A program made the position numbers and the translations under genes. Positions 9,852-17,264 of a DNA stretch of 64,000 nucleotides are shown in pieces. Below the pieces are notes generated by a model. The model did no database searches. It was not told the origin of the DNA and saw only the letters and a program-made list of their open reading frames with translations. Numbering within the stretch: the stretch's first letter is position 1; each line of letters begins with the position of its first letter. The DNA is taken from assembly GCF_033095865.1 (NCBI RefSeq), contig NZ_AP019365.1, positions 192,001 to 256,000 of the forward strand. Reading direction: 5' to 3'. Source of the DNA: Pseudomonas sp. KU43P. GTDB taxonomy: Bacteria > Pseudomonadota > Gammaproteobacteria > Pseudomonadales > Pseudomonadaceae.

Positions 9852-9869
9852 CGGGGGCATAGCCCCCGC
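9852..9869. terminator. Probable terminator between gcvP and the DUF2388 gene
   Basis: CGGGGGC and GCCCCCG form a 7-bp stem with a tiny AT loop in the 38-base convergent gap. There is no clear T-run, so termination efficiency is uncertain. Confidence 0.5.
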
Positions 9870-9874
9870 AGTAC

Positions 9875-10189
9875 TTATTCGGCTACAGCGTTTTTCGCCA
9901 GGATGGCGTTCGCCAGTTCCATGTCGGAGGCCTGCAGGCCGGGGTTTTCTGCCCGCACCTGGCGCAGGGCGGATTCCAGGAACGGCCCGCGAATTGCGCC
10001 TTCACTGGCCACGAAGCTGCCTGCGTCGTCTTGTGCCGCGAGCACCAGCTTGTGGTCGCGCGAGGTCAGGTAGGTCGATGCCGTGGTTGCGCCCGAGGAC
10101 AGGACGTTGCGCCAGAAGGTATCGGCCATGGCGGAGCCAATGGGCAGCGAGATCAAGGCAGCGGCTGCGATGGCGGTTTTGAGACGCAT
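9875..10189 (-). CDS. DUF2388 family small secreted protein
   Basis: A 104-residue protein with a Sec signal peptide (MRLKTAIAAAALISLPIGSA, cleavage after SAMA) followed by DTFWRNVLSSGATTASTYLTS and an RGPFLESALRQVRAENPG segment, the pattern of the Pseudomonas DUF2388 family. No function is known to me. The start at 10189 is chosen because it has a GAGGTG ribosome site and begins the signal peptide directly; a longer frame would add an improbable N-terminal extension. It is downstream of the GspE-like gene on the same strand, 89 bases away. Confidence 0.8.
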   Translation of the reverse strand: MRLKTAIAAAALISLPIGSAMADTFWRNVLSSGATTASTYLTSRDHKLVLAAQDDAGSFVASEGAIRGPFLESALRQVRAENPGLQASDMELANAILAKNAVAE

Positions 10190-10278
10190 GTTGAAACACC
10201 TCGAAGGGTGAGGGTTGAAGATGCCCGGTTTGATCCTGTGAGATGTGCGCAAGTTCCTTGAATACAAGGGTTTTTTGT

Positions 10279-11964
10279 TCAGGAACAGACCCTCAGGACC
10301 TCTTCGTGGCGGGTCAGGCCCCGGGCCACTTTAGCCTCTGCGCAGCGTCGCAGGTCCTGCAACCCTTCATCTAGAGCCATTTGCCGCAAGCTGGCCAGGT
10401 CGGCACCGGCACCTATCTGTGCGCGCAGGTTGTCGCTGGGCACCAGCAGCTCGAACACGCCCGTGCGGCCATGAAAACCAGTGCCGCGACACACCTGGCA
10501 CGCCTGGCTACCGGCGGCCGATGCGACGCCCTGGCATTCCCGGCAAAGTACGCGCACCAGGCGCTGGGCCATCACGCCACCGAGGGTGGCCCTGATCAAG
10601 TAGTCGGCCACGCCGAGTTCTTGCAGGCGGGTAATGGCGCCGCAGCTGTCGTTGGTGTGTAGCGTCGACAGCACCAGATGCCCGGTCAGCGCCGCCTGCA
10701 CTGCTACCTGGGCGGTTTCGCGGTCGCGGATCTCGCCGATCATGATGATGTCGGGGTCCTGGCGCAGCAGTGCGCGCACGCCATTGGCAAACCCCAGGTC
10801 CAGCGCTGGTTGTACCTGCAATTGGTTGAAGGTGGGCTCCAGGCGTTCGATCGGGTCTTCGATGGTGCACAGGTTGACCTCGGGCGTGGCCAACAGCTTG
10901 AGGCTGGCGTACAGCGTGTTGGTCTTGCCGGAACCGGTTGGGCCGGTGACCAGCAGAATGCCCTGGCGCCGCTGCAACAGTGCCTGCCACTGCGCCAGCT
11001 GCTCGCCTTCCAGGCCGAGCTGGTCGAAGTCTTCCTGCAACTGCTGTGGGTCGAAGAGGCGCAGCACCAGTTTTTCGCCGAATGGCGTCGGTAAGGTCGA
11101 CAGGCGCAACTCCAGTTCACTGCCGCCGGGAAGGCTGCTCTTCACCCGGCCATCTTGTGGCCGGCGTTTTTCCGCCACGTCCATCCGCCCCAGGTGCTTG
11201 AGCCGGCTGACCAGCGCCAGCGTGACGCCGGCCGGGAAGGTGTAAACAGTGTGCAGCAGGCCGTCTATGCGGAAGCGCAAGTGACCTTGATCGCGGCGGG
11301 GTTCGAGGTGAATGTCGCTGGCGCGCTGCTCGATGGCGTACTGCAGCAGCCAGTCGACTATGTGCACGATATGCGCATCATCGGCACCGGCTTCTGCCTG
11401 GCGTTTGCCCACCTCCAGCAACTGTTCCAGTTCGCCGACACTGGCCGGTTGCTGTTGCTGGGCGCCTTGAACCGAATGGGCCAGGCGGAACATCGACTGG
11501 CCCATCTGGCGTATCTGCAGCGGGCTTGCCAGCACTCGCCGGATCGGCTTGCCCAGGCTGCGGCTGAGGTCGGCCTGCCAATGGTCCTGGTAGGGCTGTG
11601 CGCTGGCCACAGTGATGCCGTTGGCATCGCTGGCGACGATGAAGATACCGTGGCGCCGCGCGAAGGCCGGGGATATCAGCCCGTTGACCTGGACCAGGTC
11701 GAGCTGCATGGGGTCGATGTGCAGGTAGGGCTGCCCAACCTTGCCGGCGAGCCATTGGCACAGGCTGTCCAGGTGCAGGTGCTGGCCGGGGTTGCGGCGG
11801 TCCTCGATGTGCAGGGCGGCGATGGTTTCGAGCGGGTGGCGGCCAGGGTGGGTGGCGGCAGCCCCGAGTACCCGCTGGGCGTCGTTGGCGGTGAGGTGCT
11901 GCTCGGCCTGCAGGGCATTAAGCAGTAGCGTCAGGTCGAGGGCGTGATCGTCCTTGGTGTGCAT
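10279..11964 (-). CDS. Orphan GspE/PulE/PilB-family secretion ATPase
   Basis: A 561-residue hexameric ATPase of the type II secretion/type IV pilus family. It has an N-terminal domain with the LGAAA..HPLE segment, then the Asp box region, Walker A GPTGSGKT (about residues 341-348), Walker B and Asp/Glu box RQDPDIIMIGEIRD, a His box GHLVLSTLHTND, and a zinc-binding tetracysteine region CREC...CQVC near residue 490, as in GspE. All ATPase motifs look intact. No pilin, inner-membrane platform or secretin gene lies next to it, so it is an orphan here. It may serve a pilus or secretion machine encoded elsewhere. It is 96 bases downstream of the small ACT-like gene. Confidence 0.9.
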   Translation of the reverse strand: MHTKDDHALDLTLLLNALQAEQHLTANDAQRVLGAAATHPGRHPLETIAALHIEDRRNPGQHLHLDSLCQWLAGKVGQPYLHIDPMQLDLVQVNGLISPAFARRHGIFIVASDANGITVASAQPYQDHWQADLSRSLGKPIRRVLASPLQIRQMGQSMFRLAHSVQGAQQQQPASVGELEQLLEVGKRQAEAGADDAHIVHIVDWLLQYAIEQRASDIHLEPRRDQGHLRFRIDGLLHTVYTFPAGVTLALVSRLKHLGRMDVAEKRRPQDGRVKSSLPGGSELELRLSTLPTPFGEKLVLRLFDPQQLQEDFDQLGLEGEQLAQWQALLQRRQGILLVTGPTGSGKTNTLYASLKLLATPEVNLCTIEDPIERLEPTFNQLQVQPALDLGFANGVRALLRQDPDIIMIGEIRDRETAQVAVQAALTGHLVLSTLHTNDSCGAITRLQELGVADYLIRATLGGVMAQRLVRVLCRECQGVASAAGSQACQVCRGTGFHGRTGVFELLVPSDNLRAQIGAGADLASLRQMALDEGLQDLRRCAEAKVARGLTRHEEVLRVCS

Positions 11965-12060
11965 GATGGCGTCCGTGCCAGATGATAAGTGCCTGGCAAG
12001 GCTAGCCGGGCAGGGTCATATCAGGATCAAAAAAAGGTTTCGAAGTCTTGCTGCGCCTGA

Positions 12061-12378
12061 TCAGACCGCTGCCATCTCCATGCGCGCCTGATTTTCCAGG
12101 CTGACCTCCCCGACACACACCAGATTGCGCAGCTTCTGAGCGATGACCTCGGCTCGATGCCAACTGAGCCCGCCAATGTCGATTGCGATGTCGAGCAGGT
12201 CATCGTGCTGGCTGACATGCACGCTGTGCGGTGTGAGGAACTGCAGGGCGAACAGGTTGAGTACCCGGCACAGGCTGTCTGGCTCGGCCTCGGCCTGCAG
12301 GCAATAGCGCACGGTGCTGTGGCTGGCGTGGGCTGCCCAGGCATCGCTACGGGGAAAGGGGCGTTCGAGTGCGTTCAT
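12061..12378 (-). CDS. Small conserved protein with an ACT-like fold pattern
   Basis: A 105-residue protein that I do not recognise by name. The segment SLCRVLNLFALQFLTPHSVHV followed by LLDIAIDIGGLSWHRAEVIAQKLRNLVCVGEVSLE has the beta-alpha-beta-beta-alpha-beta pattern of an ACT domain and looks like the small acetolactate-synthase subunit IlvM. It contains no catalytic motif. The start at 12378 has a GGAG ribosome site 6 bases upstream; a GTG four codons earlier overlaps that site and is unlikely. It is divergent from an Lrp/AsnC regulator, which also senses ligands through an ACT-like (RAM) domain. Assignment as ACT-like is inference. Confidence 0.6.
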   Translation of the reverse strand: MNALERPFPRSDAWAAHASHSTVRYCLQAEAEPDSLCRVLNLFALQFLTPHSVHVSQHDDLLDIAIDIGGLSWHRAEVIAQKLRNLVCVGEVSLENQARMEMAAV

Positions 12379-12436
12379 GCTGGTCTCCACGAATGTGGAA
12401 GAAATTGTTACAGGTTTAAGCTGGCATTTTTTCGCT

Positions 12437-12449
12437 ATGATTCGATCAT
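12437..12449. promoter_or_regulatory. Operator-like dyad in the Lrp/ACT-like divergent region
   Basis: ATGAT-TCG-ATCAT is a perfect dyad in the middle of an AT-rich 126-base divergent gap. Lrp/AsnC proteins usually bind and repress their own promoter, so this is a candidate autoregulatory site. Confidence 0.4.
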
Positions 12450-12504
12450 TTTTCGGTAATCACGAAGAGATTTATTCGTAAATATCAGCTTAAGAGGATT
12501 GATC

Positions 12505-12975
12505 ATGCTGAGCGAGTTGGACGCCTATGACCGACGCATTCTCGAACTGCTGCAGGCGGATGCTTCGCTGTCGAGCGCGCAGATCGCCGAGCGGGTAGGG
12601 CTGTCGCAATCGCCTTGCTGGCGCCGCATACAACGGATGAAGGAGGAGGGCATCATTCGTGGGCAGGTGACCTTGCTCGACCGCAAAAAGGTGGGCCTGA
12701 ACACGCAGATTTTCGCCGAAGTGAAACTCAACGCCCACGGCCGCTCCAACTTCACCGAGTTCACCGAGGCGATCCGCGGCTTTCCAGAAGTGTTGGAGTG
12801 TTATGTGCTGATGGGGTCGGTGGATTTTCTGCTGCGCATCGTCACGTCGGACATCGAAGCCTATGAGCGCTTCTTCTTCGAAAAGCTGTCGAACGTGCCG
12901 GGCATCCAGGAGGTCAATTCGATCGTGGCGCTGTCGGAAATCAAATCCACCACCAGCCTGCCACTGATGCGGTGA
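12505..12975 (+). CDS. Lrp/AsnC family transcriptional regulator
   Basis: A 156-residue regulator with an N-terminal winged helix-turn-helix (DRRILELLQADASLSSAQIAERVGLSQSPCWRRIQRMKEEG, residues about 9-50) and a C-terminal RAM/ACT-like ligand domain (VLECYVLMGSVDFLLRIVTSDIEAYERFF). Such proteins usually sense amino acids and act as dimers or octamers. The ATG at 12505 is preceded by AAGAGGA at 6 bases; a TTG two codons earlier is inside that spacer. It is divergent from the ACT-like gene, which is its most likely target along with itself. The effector is unknown. Confidence 0.93.
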   Translation: MLSELDAYDRRILELLQADASLSSAQIAERVGLSQSPCWRRIQRMKEEGIIRGQVTLLDRKKVGLNTQIFAEVKLNAHGRSNFTEFTEAIRGFPEVLECYVLMGSVDFLLRIVTSDIEAYERFFFEKLSNVPGIQEVNSIVALSEIKSTTSLPLMR

Positions 12976-12977
12976 AG

Positions 12978-13045
12978 CCATCGCCGGCAAGCCGGCTCCC
13001 ACAGGGATCACTGGAGTCTTTGTGGGAGCCGGCTTGCCGGCGATG
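12978..13045. repeat. REP pair between convergent genes
   Basis: Facing copies with identical cores (CCGGCAAGCCGG and CCGGCTTGCCGG) separated by 19 bases, between the Lrp-family gene and the CYTH-CHAD gene. It probably serves as a bidirectional transcript end because no other terminator is seen. Confidence 0.9.
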
Positions 13046-13059
13046 GCAGCGCTATGCAA

Positions 13060-14436
13060 TCAAACCTTGAGCAGATGCTTCCAGCCACGGCTCTGATCGA
13101 TCGCCCGAGCCTGCTCGATACGCGCTTCAAGCAGCTCGTCAGGCTCTTCGCCCAGCGGTTGCTCCGCCAGCTCGTGCAGCTTTTTCAGGTCGCCGTACAG
13201 GCGGTCCATCTGCGGCGCTTCCAGCACCTGGCGCGCATGGTGCAGCCAGGCCAGCAGCTGCTCGATACGCGGCAACTGTTCGGCCAGGTCTTCCGGGCGC
13301 TGGGTGTACAGCGGCAGTTTCAACGCACGGCCTTCTTCGCCCAGCAGGTGCGCCAGCCAGCTTGCCAGTTGTGCTTTGCCCTGACGCTCGCCACGGCCCT
13401 TGCGTTCCACGGTCCAGGTACGGGCCAGCAGCCAGCGCGAGGTTTCCAGGGAGAACTGGCCCCAACGCACGTCTTCCAGCTCATCGACGAACTGCTCGGG
13501 GGCAGCGCGACGGATGTCTTCGTCATCGTTGCCGGCTTGCACCAGCGGGCGCCAGTCTTCCAGCAGCGCGTCGAGGCTGGCGCGCAGTTCACGGGTGGTG
13601 GCCCGAGGTGCGGCCTGGCCCAGGCTGCTGACCAATGCGCGCAGCTCGCCCAGGCACTGCACCCAGTCCTGCAGCAGGCGCCAGTGGCCATTGTGGCGAT
13701 ACTGCTCGGCCAGGCGCTGGCTGCTGCCCAGCAACTGCCAGGCCAGGGCGGTGAAGGCCTCGTCCAGGGCCATTTCAGCGTTCAGTTCCGAGCTCGGCAG
13801 GCTCAGCTCGTAGCTGTCCGGCTCCAGCAGGCGGTAGCCGCGCTCGGCCTTGCTGATGTCGCAGGGCATCAATGGCAGGCTGGCGGCCAGCTCGGCGGCC
13901 AGCTCCAGCAGCGCTTCGGGAGCGCCTTCACGCAGCTCCAGTTCCAGTTCGCAGATTTCTTCCTTTTGCTTGCCGGCTATCACGAAGCCCTGGTCCAGCG
14001 CGGCTTCGATCACCACCTTGCTCTTGCCACGGCCCCAGGCGATTTCCGCGTACTCGCGGGTGAAGTCGGTGGTGAACAGCGGCTTGATGGTTTTCTTGTC
14101 CAGTTCGGCCAGTTGCTCGGGCCAGCAGGTGGCATCAAGCTTTTTCAGGTCGAGCTTGACCTTGTCCAGGTGCCACTCGTACTCGTTGCGCTCGGACAGG
14201 CCGGCGACGCTCTGGCCACGGCACTTCAGGGTCTGGATGACGTCCTCGCCATCGCGGCGCAGGCGCAGGGCGACACGGGCGGCGGCAAGGTCACGCTCGG
14301 GGGTGTCGAAGTACTGGTTGAGCAGTTCGCGGGTCTGCCAGCCGGACTTGTTGCGCTTTTTCAGCAGAGGGTGCTCGCGCAGGGCGGCGAGGGTATCGCG
14401 GCTGGCGCGGAGCTTGAGTTCGGTTTCTTTGTGCAT
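13060..14436 (-). CDS. CYTH-CHAD domain protein, inorganic triphosphatase type
   Basis: A 458-residue protein with an N-terminal CYTH domain and a C-terminal CHAD domain. The opening HKETELKLRAS is the ExExK signature that defines the CYTH triphosphate tunnel, and VALRLRRDGEDVIQTLKCRG supplies the basic strand. The CHAD half (about residues 220-450) is helical and rich in conserved His/Arg/Lys for polyphosphate binding. E. coli YgiF, with the same architecture, is an inorganic triphosphatase; the same activity is likely but inferred. It is divergent from argE over 115 bases. Confidence 0.88.
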   Translation of the reverse strand: MHKETELKLRASRDTLAALREHPLLKKRNKSGWQTRELLNQYFDTPERDLAAARVALRLRRDGEDVIQTLKCRGQSVAGLSERNEYEWHLDKVKLDLKKLDATCWPEQLAELDKKTIKPLFTTDFTREYAEIAWGRGKSKVVIEAALDQGFVIAGKQKEEICELELELREGAPEALLELAAELAASLPLMPCDISKAERGYRLLEPDSYELSLPSSELNAEMALDEAFTALAWQLLGSSQRLAEQYRHNGHWRLLQDWVQCLGELRALVSSLGQAAPRATTRELRASLDALLEDWRPLVQAGNDDEDIRRAAPEQFVDELEDVRWGQFSLETSRWLLARTWTVERKGRGERQGKAQLASWLAHLLGEEGRALKLPLYTQRPEDLAEQLPRIEQLLAWLHHARQVLEAPQMDRLYGDLKKLHELAEQPLGEEPDELLEARIEQARAIDQSRGWKHLLKV

Positions 14437-14551
14437 CGCAGGCTCGAAGGGAGGGCGTGATAGCCGTGCAGTCTACAGGACTGGGCCGGCAACGGTTTAT
14501 TCCTTACGGCGGATGGCCCTATGATGGGCAACGCTTCCGAGGAGTACGCGC

Positions 14552-15694
14552 ATGCCGTTGCCCACGCTCAAAGACCAGTTTGCTGCCTTGATCGCCGCGC
14601 CCTCGGTCAGTTGCACCCAGCCTGCGCTGGACCAGTCCAATCGCCAGGTCATCGACCTGCTGGCGAGCTGGCTCGGTGACCTGGGTTTCCATTGCGATAT
14701 CCAGCAAGTCAGCCCAGGCAAGTTCAACCTGCTGGCCAGCCGTGGCACCGGCCCTGGAGGGCTGGTGCTGGCCGGGCATAGCGACACGGTGCCCTACGAC
14801 GAACAGCTGTGGGCCAGCGACCCGCTCAAGCTGAGCGAGGTCGACGGTCGTTGGGTAGGTCTTGGCAGCTGCGACATGAAGGGCTTCTTCGCCTTGATCA
14901 TCGAGGCTGTGATCCCTTTGCTCGAGCATGACTTCAAGCAGCCGTTGCTCATCCTCGCCACTTGCGACGAAGAAAGTTCGATGTCCGGCGCCCGTGCCCT
15001 GGCCGAGGCAGGGCAGCCGTTGGGCCGCGCGGCGGTAATTGGCGAGCCTACGGGCCTGAAGCCTATCCGCATGCACAAAGGCATCCTGATGGACCGCATC
15101 GACATCCTCGGGCGCAGCGGCCATTCGTCGGACCCGAGTCTCGGTCATAGCGCCCTGGAAGCCATGCATGCGGTTATGGGCGAACTGATGGGCCTGCGCC
15201 GGCAGTGGCAGGATACCTATCGCAACCCGCAATTCAGTGTGCCCACGCCGACCATGAACTTCGGCTGCATCCACGGCGGCGACAACCCCAACCGCATCTG
15301 CGGGCAATGCGCCCTGGAGTTCGATCTGCGCCCGCTGCCGGGCATGGATGTAGAGCAGCTGCGCCAAGCCATTCGCGCAAAACTGCAACCGGTGGCCGAG
15401 CGCCACGAAGTTCGCATCGACTATGCACCGCTGTTCCCCGCCGTGCCGCCGTTCGAGCAGGCCGCCGATACCGAGCTGGTACAGGTGGCCGAACGCCTTA
15501 CCGGGCATCGGGCCGAAGCAGTGGCGTTCGGTACCGAAGCGCCTTATCTTCAGCAGCTTGGTTGCCAGACCATCGTGCTGGGGCCTGGCGATATCGCCTG
15601 TGCCCACCAGCCCGGCGAATACCTTGAAATGTCACGAATCGAGCCTACCGTGCGTCTATTGCGTGACCTGATCCGGCACTATTGCCTCCAGTAA
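14552..15694 (+). CDS. argE: Acetylornithine deacetylase
   Basis: A 380-residue M20-family metallopeptidase that hydrolyses N-acetylornithine to ornithine and acetate. Metal and catalytic residues are visible in order: AGHSDTVPYD (His and Asp), GSCDMKGFFA (bridging Asp), ATCDEESSMSGA (catalytic and metal Glu), GEPTGLKP (Glu) and GDIACAHQPGEY (His). The dimerisation domain lies between about residues 185 and 290. The ribosome site CGAGGAG is close before the ATG. It precedes argA by 125 bases, in the same direction. Pseudomonads mostly recycle the acetyl group through ArgJ, so ArgE may work beside that route. Confidence 0.92.
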   Translation: MPLPTLKDQFAALIAAPSVSCTQPALDQSNRQVIDLLASWLGDLGFHCDIQQVSPGKFNLLASRGTGPGGLVLAGHSDTVPYDEQLWASDPLKLSEVDGRWVGLGSCDMKGFFALIIEAVIPLLEHDFKQPLLILATCDEESSMSGARALAEAGQPLGRAAVIGEPTGLKPIRMHKGILMDRIDILGRSGHSSDPSLGHSALEAMHAVMGELMGLRRQWQDTYRNPQFSVPTPTMNFGCIHGGDNPNRICGQCALEFDLRPLPGMDVEQLRQAIRAKLQPVAERHEVRIDYAPLFPAVPPFEQAADTELVQVAERLTGHRAEAVAFGTEAPYLQQLGCQTIVLGPGDIACAHQPGEYLEMSRIEPTVRLLRDLIRHYCLQ

Positions 15695-15737
15695 ACGTCC
15701 ACCCTGTTGATTCGTTCTTGCCTAGAGGAGACCGCGC

Positions 15738-15764
15738 GTGACCGCAAGCCTGTTCCGACGATGA
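15738..15764 (+). CDS. Putative 8-codon arginine leader peptide upstream of argA
   Basis: An ideal Shine-Dalgarno (AGAGGAGA, 15724-15731) lies 7 bases before GTG at 15738, which opens an 8-codon frame encoding M-T-A-S-L-F-R-R. The last two sense codons are CGA-CGA, a rare arginine codon in Pseudomonas, directly before TGA. The TGA overlaps an ATG (ATGA at 15761-15764) opening a frame that would run out of phase through the argA start to 15916. The argA frame itself has no start codon between its upstream stop at 15739 and 15820. A role in arginine-dependent control of argA is inference; no precedent in Pseudomonas is known to me. Confidence 0.4.
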   Translation: MTASLFRR

Positions 15765-15819
15765 TCCTGAACGCCGTGTCATCTACCGTTCTCCGTCCAC
15801 TTTATCCACAGGCCCTGTC

Positions 15820-17118
15820 ATGCCCGATTACGTCAACTGGCTGCGTCATGCCTCCCCGTACATCAATGCCCATCGCGATTGCACCTTCGTGGTCATGCTC
15901 CCCGGCGATGGGGTAGAACACCCGAACTTCGGCAACATCGTCCACGACCTGGTGTTGCTGCACAGCCTGGGCGTGCGCCTGGTGCTGGTGCATGGTTCGC
16001 GCCCGCAGATCGAAAGCCGCCTGGAGGCCCGGGGCCTGACCCCGCACTACCACCGCGGCATGCGCATCACCGATGCCGCCACGCTGGACTGCGTGATCGA
16101 TGCGGTCGGCGCCCTGCGCCTGTCCATCGAGGCGCGCCTGTCGATGGACATCGCCGCTTCGCCGATGCAGGGTTCACGGCTGCGCGTAGCCTGCGGCAAC
16201 CTGGTGACCGCTCGCCCGATCGGTGTGCTCGAAGGCGTGGATTACCACCATACCGGCGAAGTGCGCCGCATCGACCGCAAGGGCATCAGTCGGCTGCTCG
16301 ATGAGCGCTCCATCGTGCTGCTGTCGCCTTTGGGTTACTCGCCCACCGGTGAGATTTTCAATCTGGCCTGCGAAGACGTGGCCACCCGCGCCGCCATCGA
16401 GCTGGGTGCCGACAAGCTGCTGCTGTTCGGTGCCGAGCCTGGCTTGCTCGACGAGCACGGCAAGCTGGTGCGCGAACTGCGGCCGCAGCAGATCGCGCCG
16501 CATCTGGCGCGCCTGGGCAGCGATTATCAGGCCGAGTTGCTGGATGCGGCTGCCGAGGCGTGCAAAGGCGGCGTGGCGCGCAGCCATATCGTCAGTTATG
16601 CCGAAGACGGCGCCTTGCTTACCGAACTGTTCACCCGGGGCGGTGGCGGTACGCTGGTGTCGCAGGAACAGTTCGAAGTGGTGCGCGAGGCGACCATCGA
16701 GGATGTTGGCGGCTTGCTGGAGCTGATCAGCCCGCTGGAAGAGCAGGGCATCCTTGTACGGCGCTCGCGTGAAGTGCTGGAGCGGGAGATCGAGCAGTTC
16801 AGCGTGGTCGAGCGTGAAGGCATGATCATCGCCTGTGCGGCGTTGTACCCGATTGCCGATTCACAGGCCGGTGAGTTGGCGTGCTTGGCCGTGAGCCCGG
16901 AGTACCGCCATGGCAGACGCGGGGATGAGCTGCTCGAGCGCATCGAGGGCCGCGCGCGGGCGTTGGGCTTGAATACCTTGTTCGTGCTTACCACGCGGAC
17001 CGCGCACTGGTTCCGTGAGCGGGGCTTCACGCCCAGTGGCGTGGAGCGGCTGCCGGCGGCGCGGGCGTCGCTGTACAACTACCAGCGCAATTCGAAGATT
17101 TTCGAGAAACCGTTGTAA
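15820..17118 (+). CDS. argA: N-acetylglutamate synthase (amino-acid N-acetyltransferase)
   Basis: A 432-residue classical ArgA with an N-terminal amino-acid-kinase-like regulatory domain (residues about 15-280) and a C-terminal GNAT acetyltransferase domain (about 290-432, with LACLAVSPEYRHGRRGDELLERIEGRA as the acetyl-CoA binding loop). It makes N-acetylglutamate, the first step of arginine synthesis, and is normally feedback-inhibited by arginine through the kinase-like domain. Length equals that of the E. coli and Pseudomonas enzymes. Its own ribosome site is poor and sits in a small dyad (ACAGG-C-CCTGT), which fits translational control from the leader described just upstream. Confidence 0.95.
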   Translation: MPDYVNWLRHASPYINAHRDCTFVVMLPGDGVEHPNFGNIVHDLVLLHSLGVRLVLVHGSRPQIESRLEARGLTPHYHRGMRITDAATLDCVIDAVGALRLSIEARLSMDIAASPMQGSRLRVACGNLVTARPIGVLEGVDYHHTGEVRRIDRKGISRLLDERSIVLLSPLGYSPTGEIFNLACEDVATRAAIELGADKLLLFGAEPGLLDEHGKLVRELRPQQIAPHLARLGSDYQAELLDAAAEACKGGVARSHIVSYAEDGALLTELFTRGGGGTLVSQEQFEVVREATIEDVGGLLELISPLEEQGILVRRSREVLEREIEQFSVVEREGMIIACAALYPIADSQAGELACLAVSPEYRHGRRGDELLERIEGRARALGLNTLFVLTTRTAHWFRERGFTPSGVERLPAARASLYNYQRNSKIFEKPL

Positions 17119-17125
17119 GTCTGCA

Positions 17126-17209
17126 CCGGCCCTATGGCCGGCAAGCCGGCTCCCACAGTGATCACGCCTAACCATTGTGGGAGCCGGCTTGCCGGCGATA
17201 GGGCCGGTA
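17126..17209. repeat. REP pair between argA and spuI
   Basis: Facing copies with extended outer arms (ACCGGCCCTAT ... ATAGGGCCGGT), giving a long possible cruciform between convergent genes. Confidence 0.9.
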
Positions 17210-17231
17210 AAGCCCGCACATTCCCCGAAAT

Positions 17232-17262
17232 GAAAAACGCCGCCCTGATGGGCGGCGTTTTC
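17232..17262. terminator. Bidirectional intrinsic terminator between argA and spuI
   Basis: CGCCGCC and GGCGGCG form the stem, flanked by AAAAA on the left and TTTT on the right, so it can end transcription from both sides. It ends 3 bases before the spuI stop codon. Confidence 0.9.
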
Positions 17263-17264
17263 AC

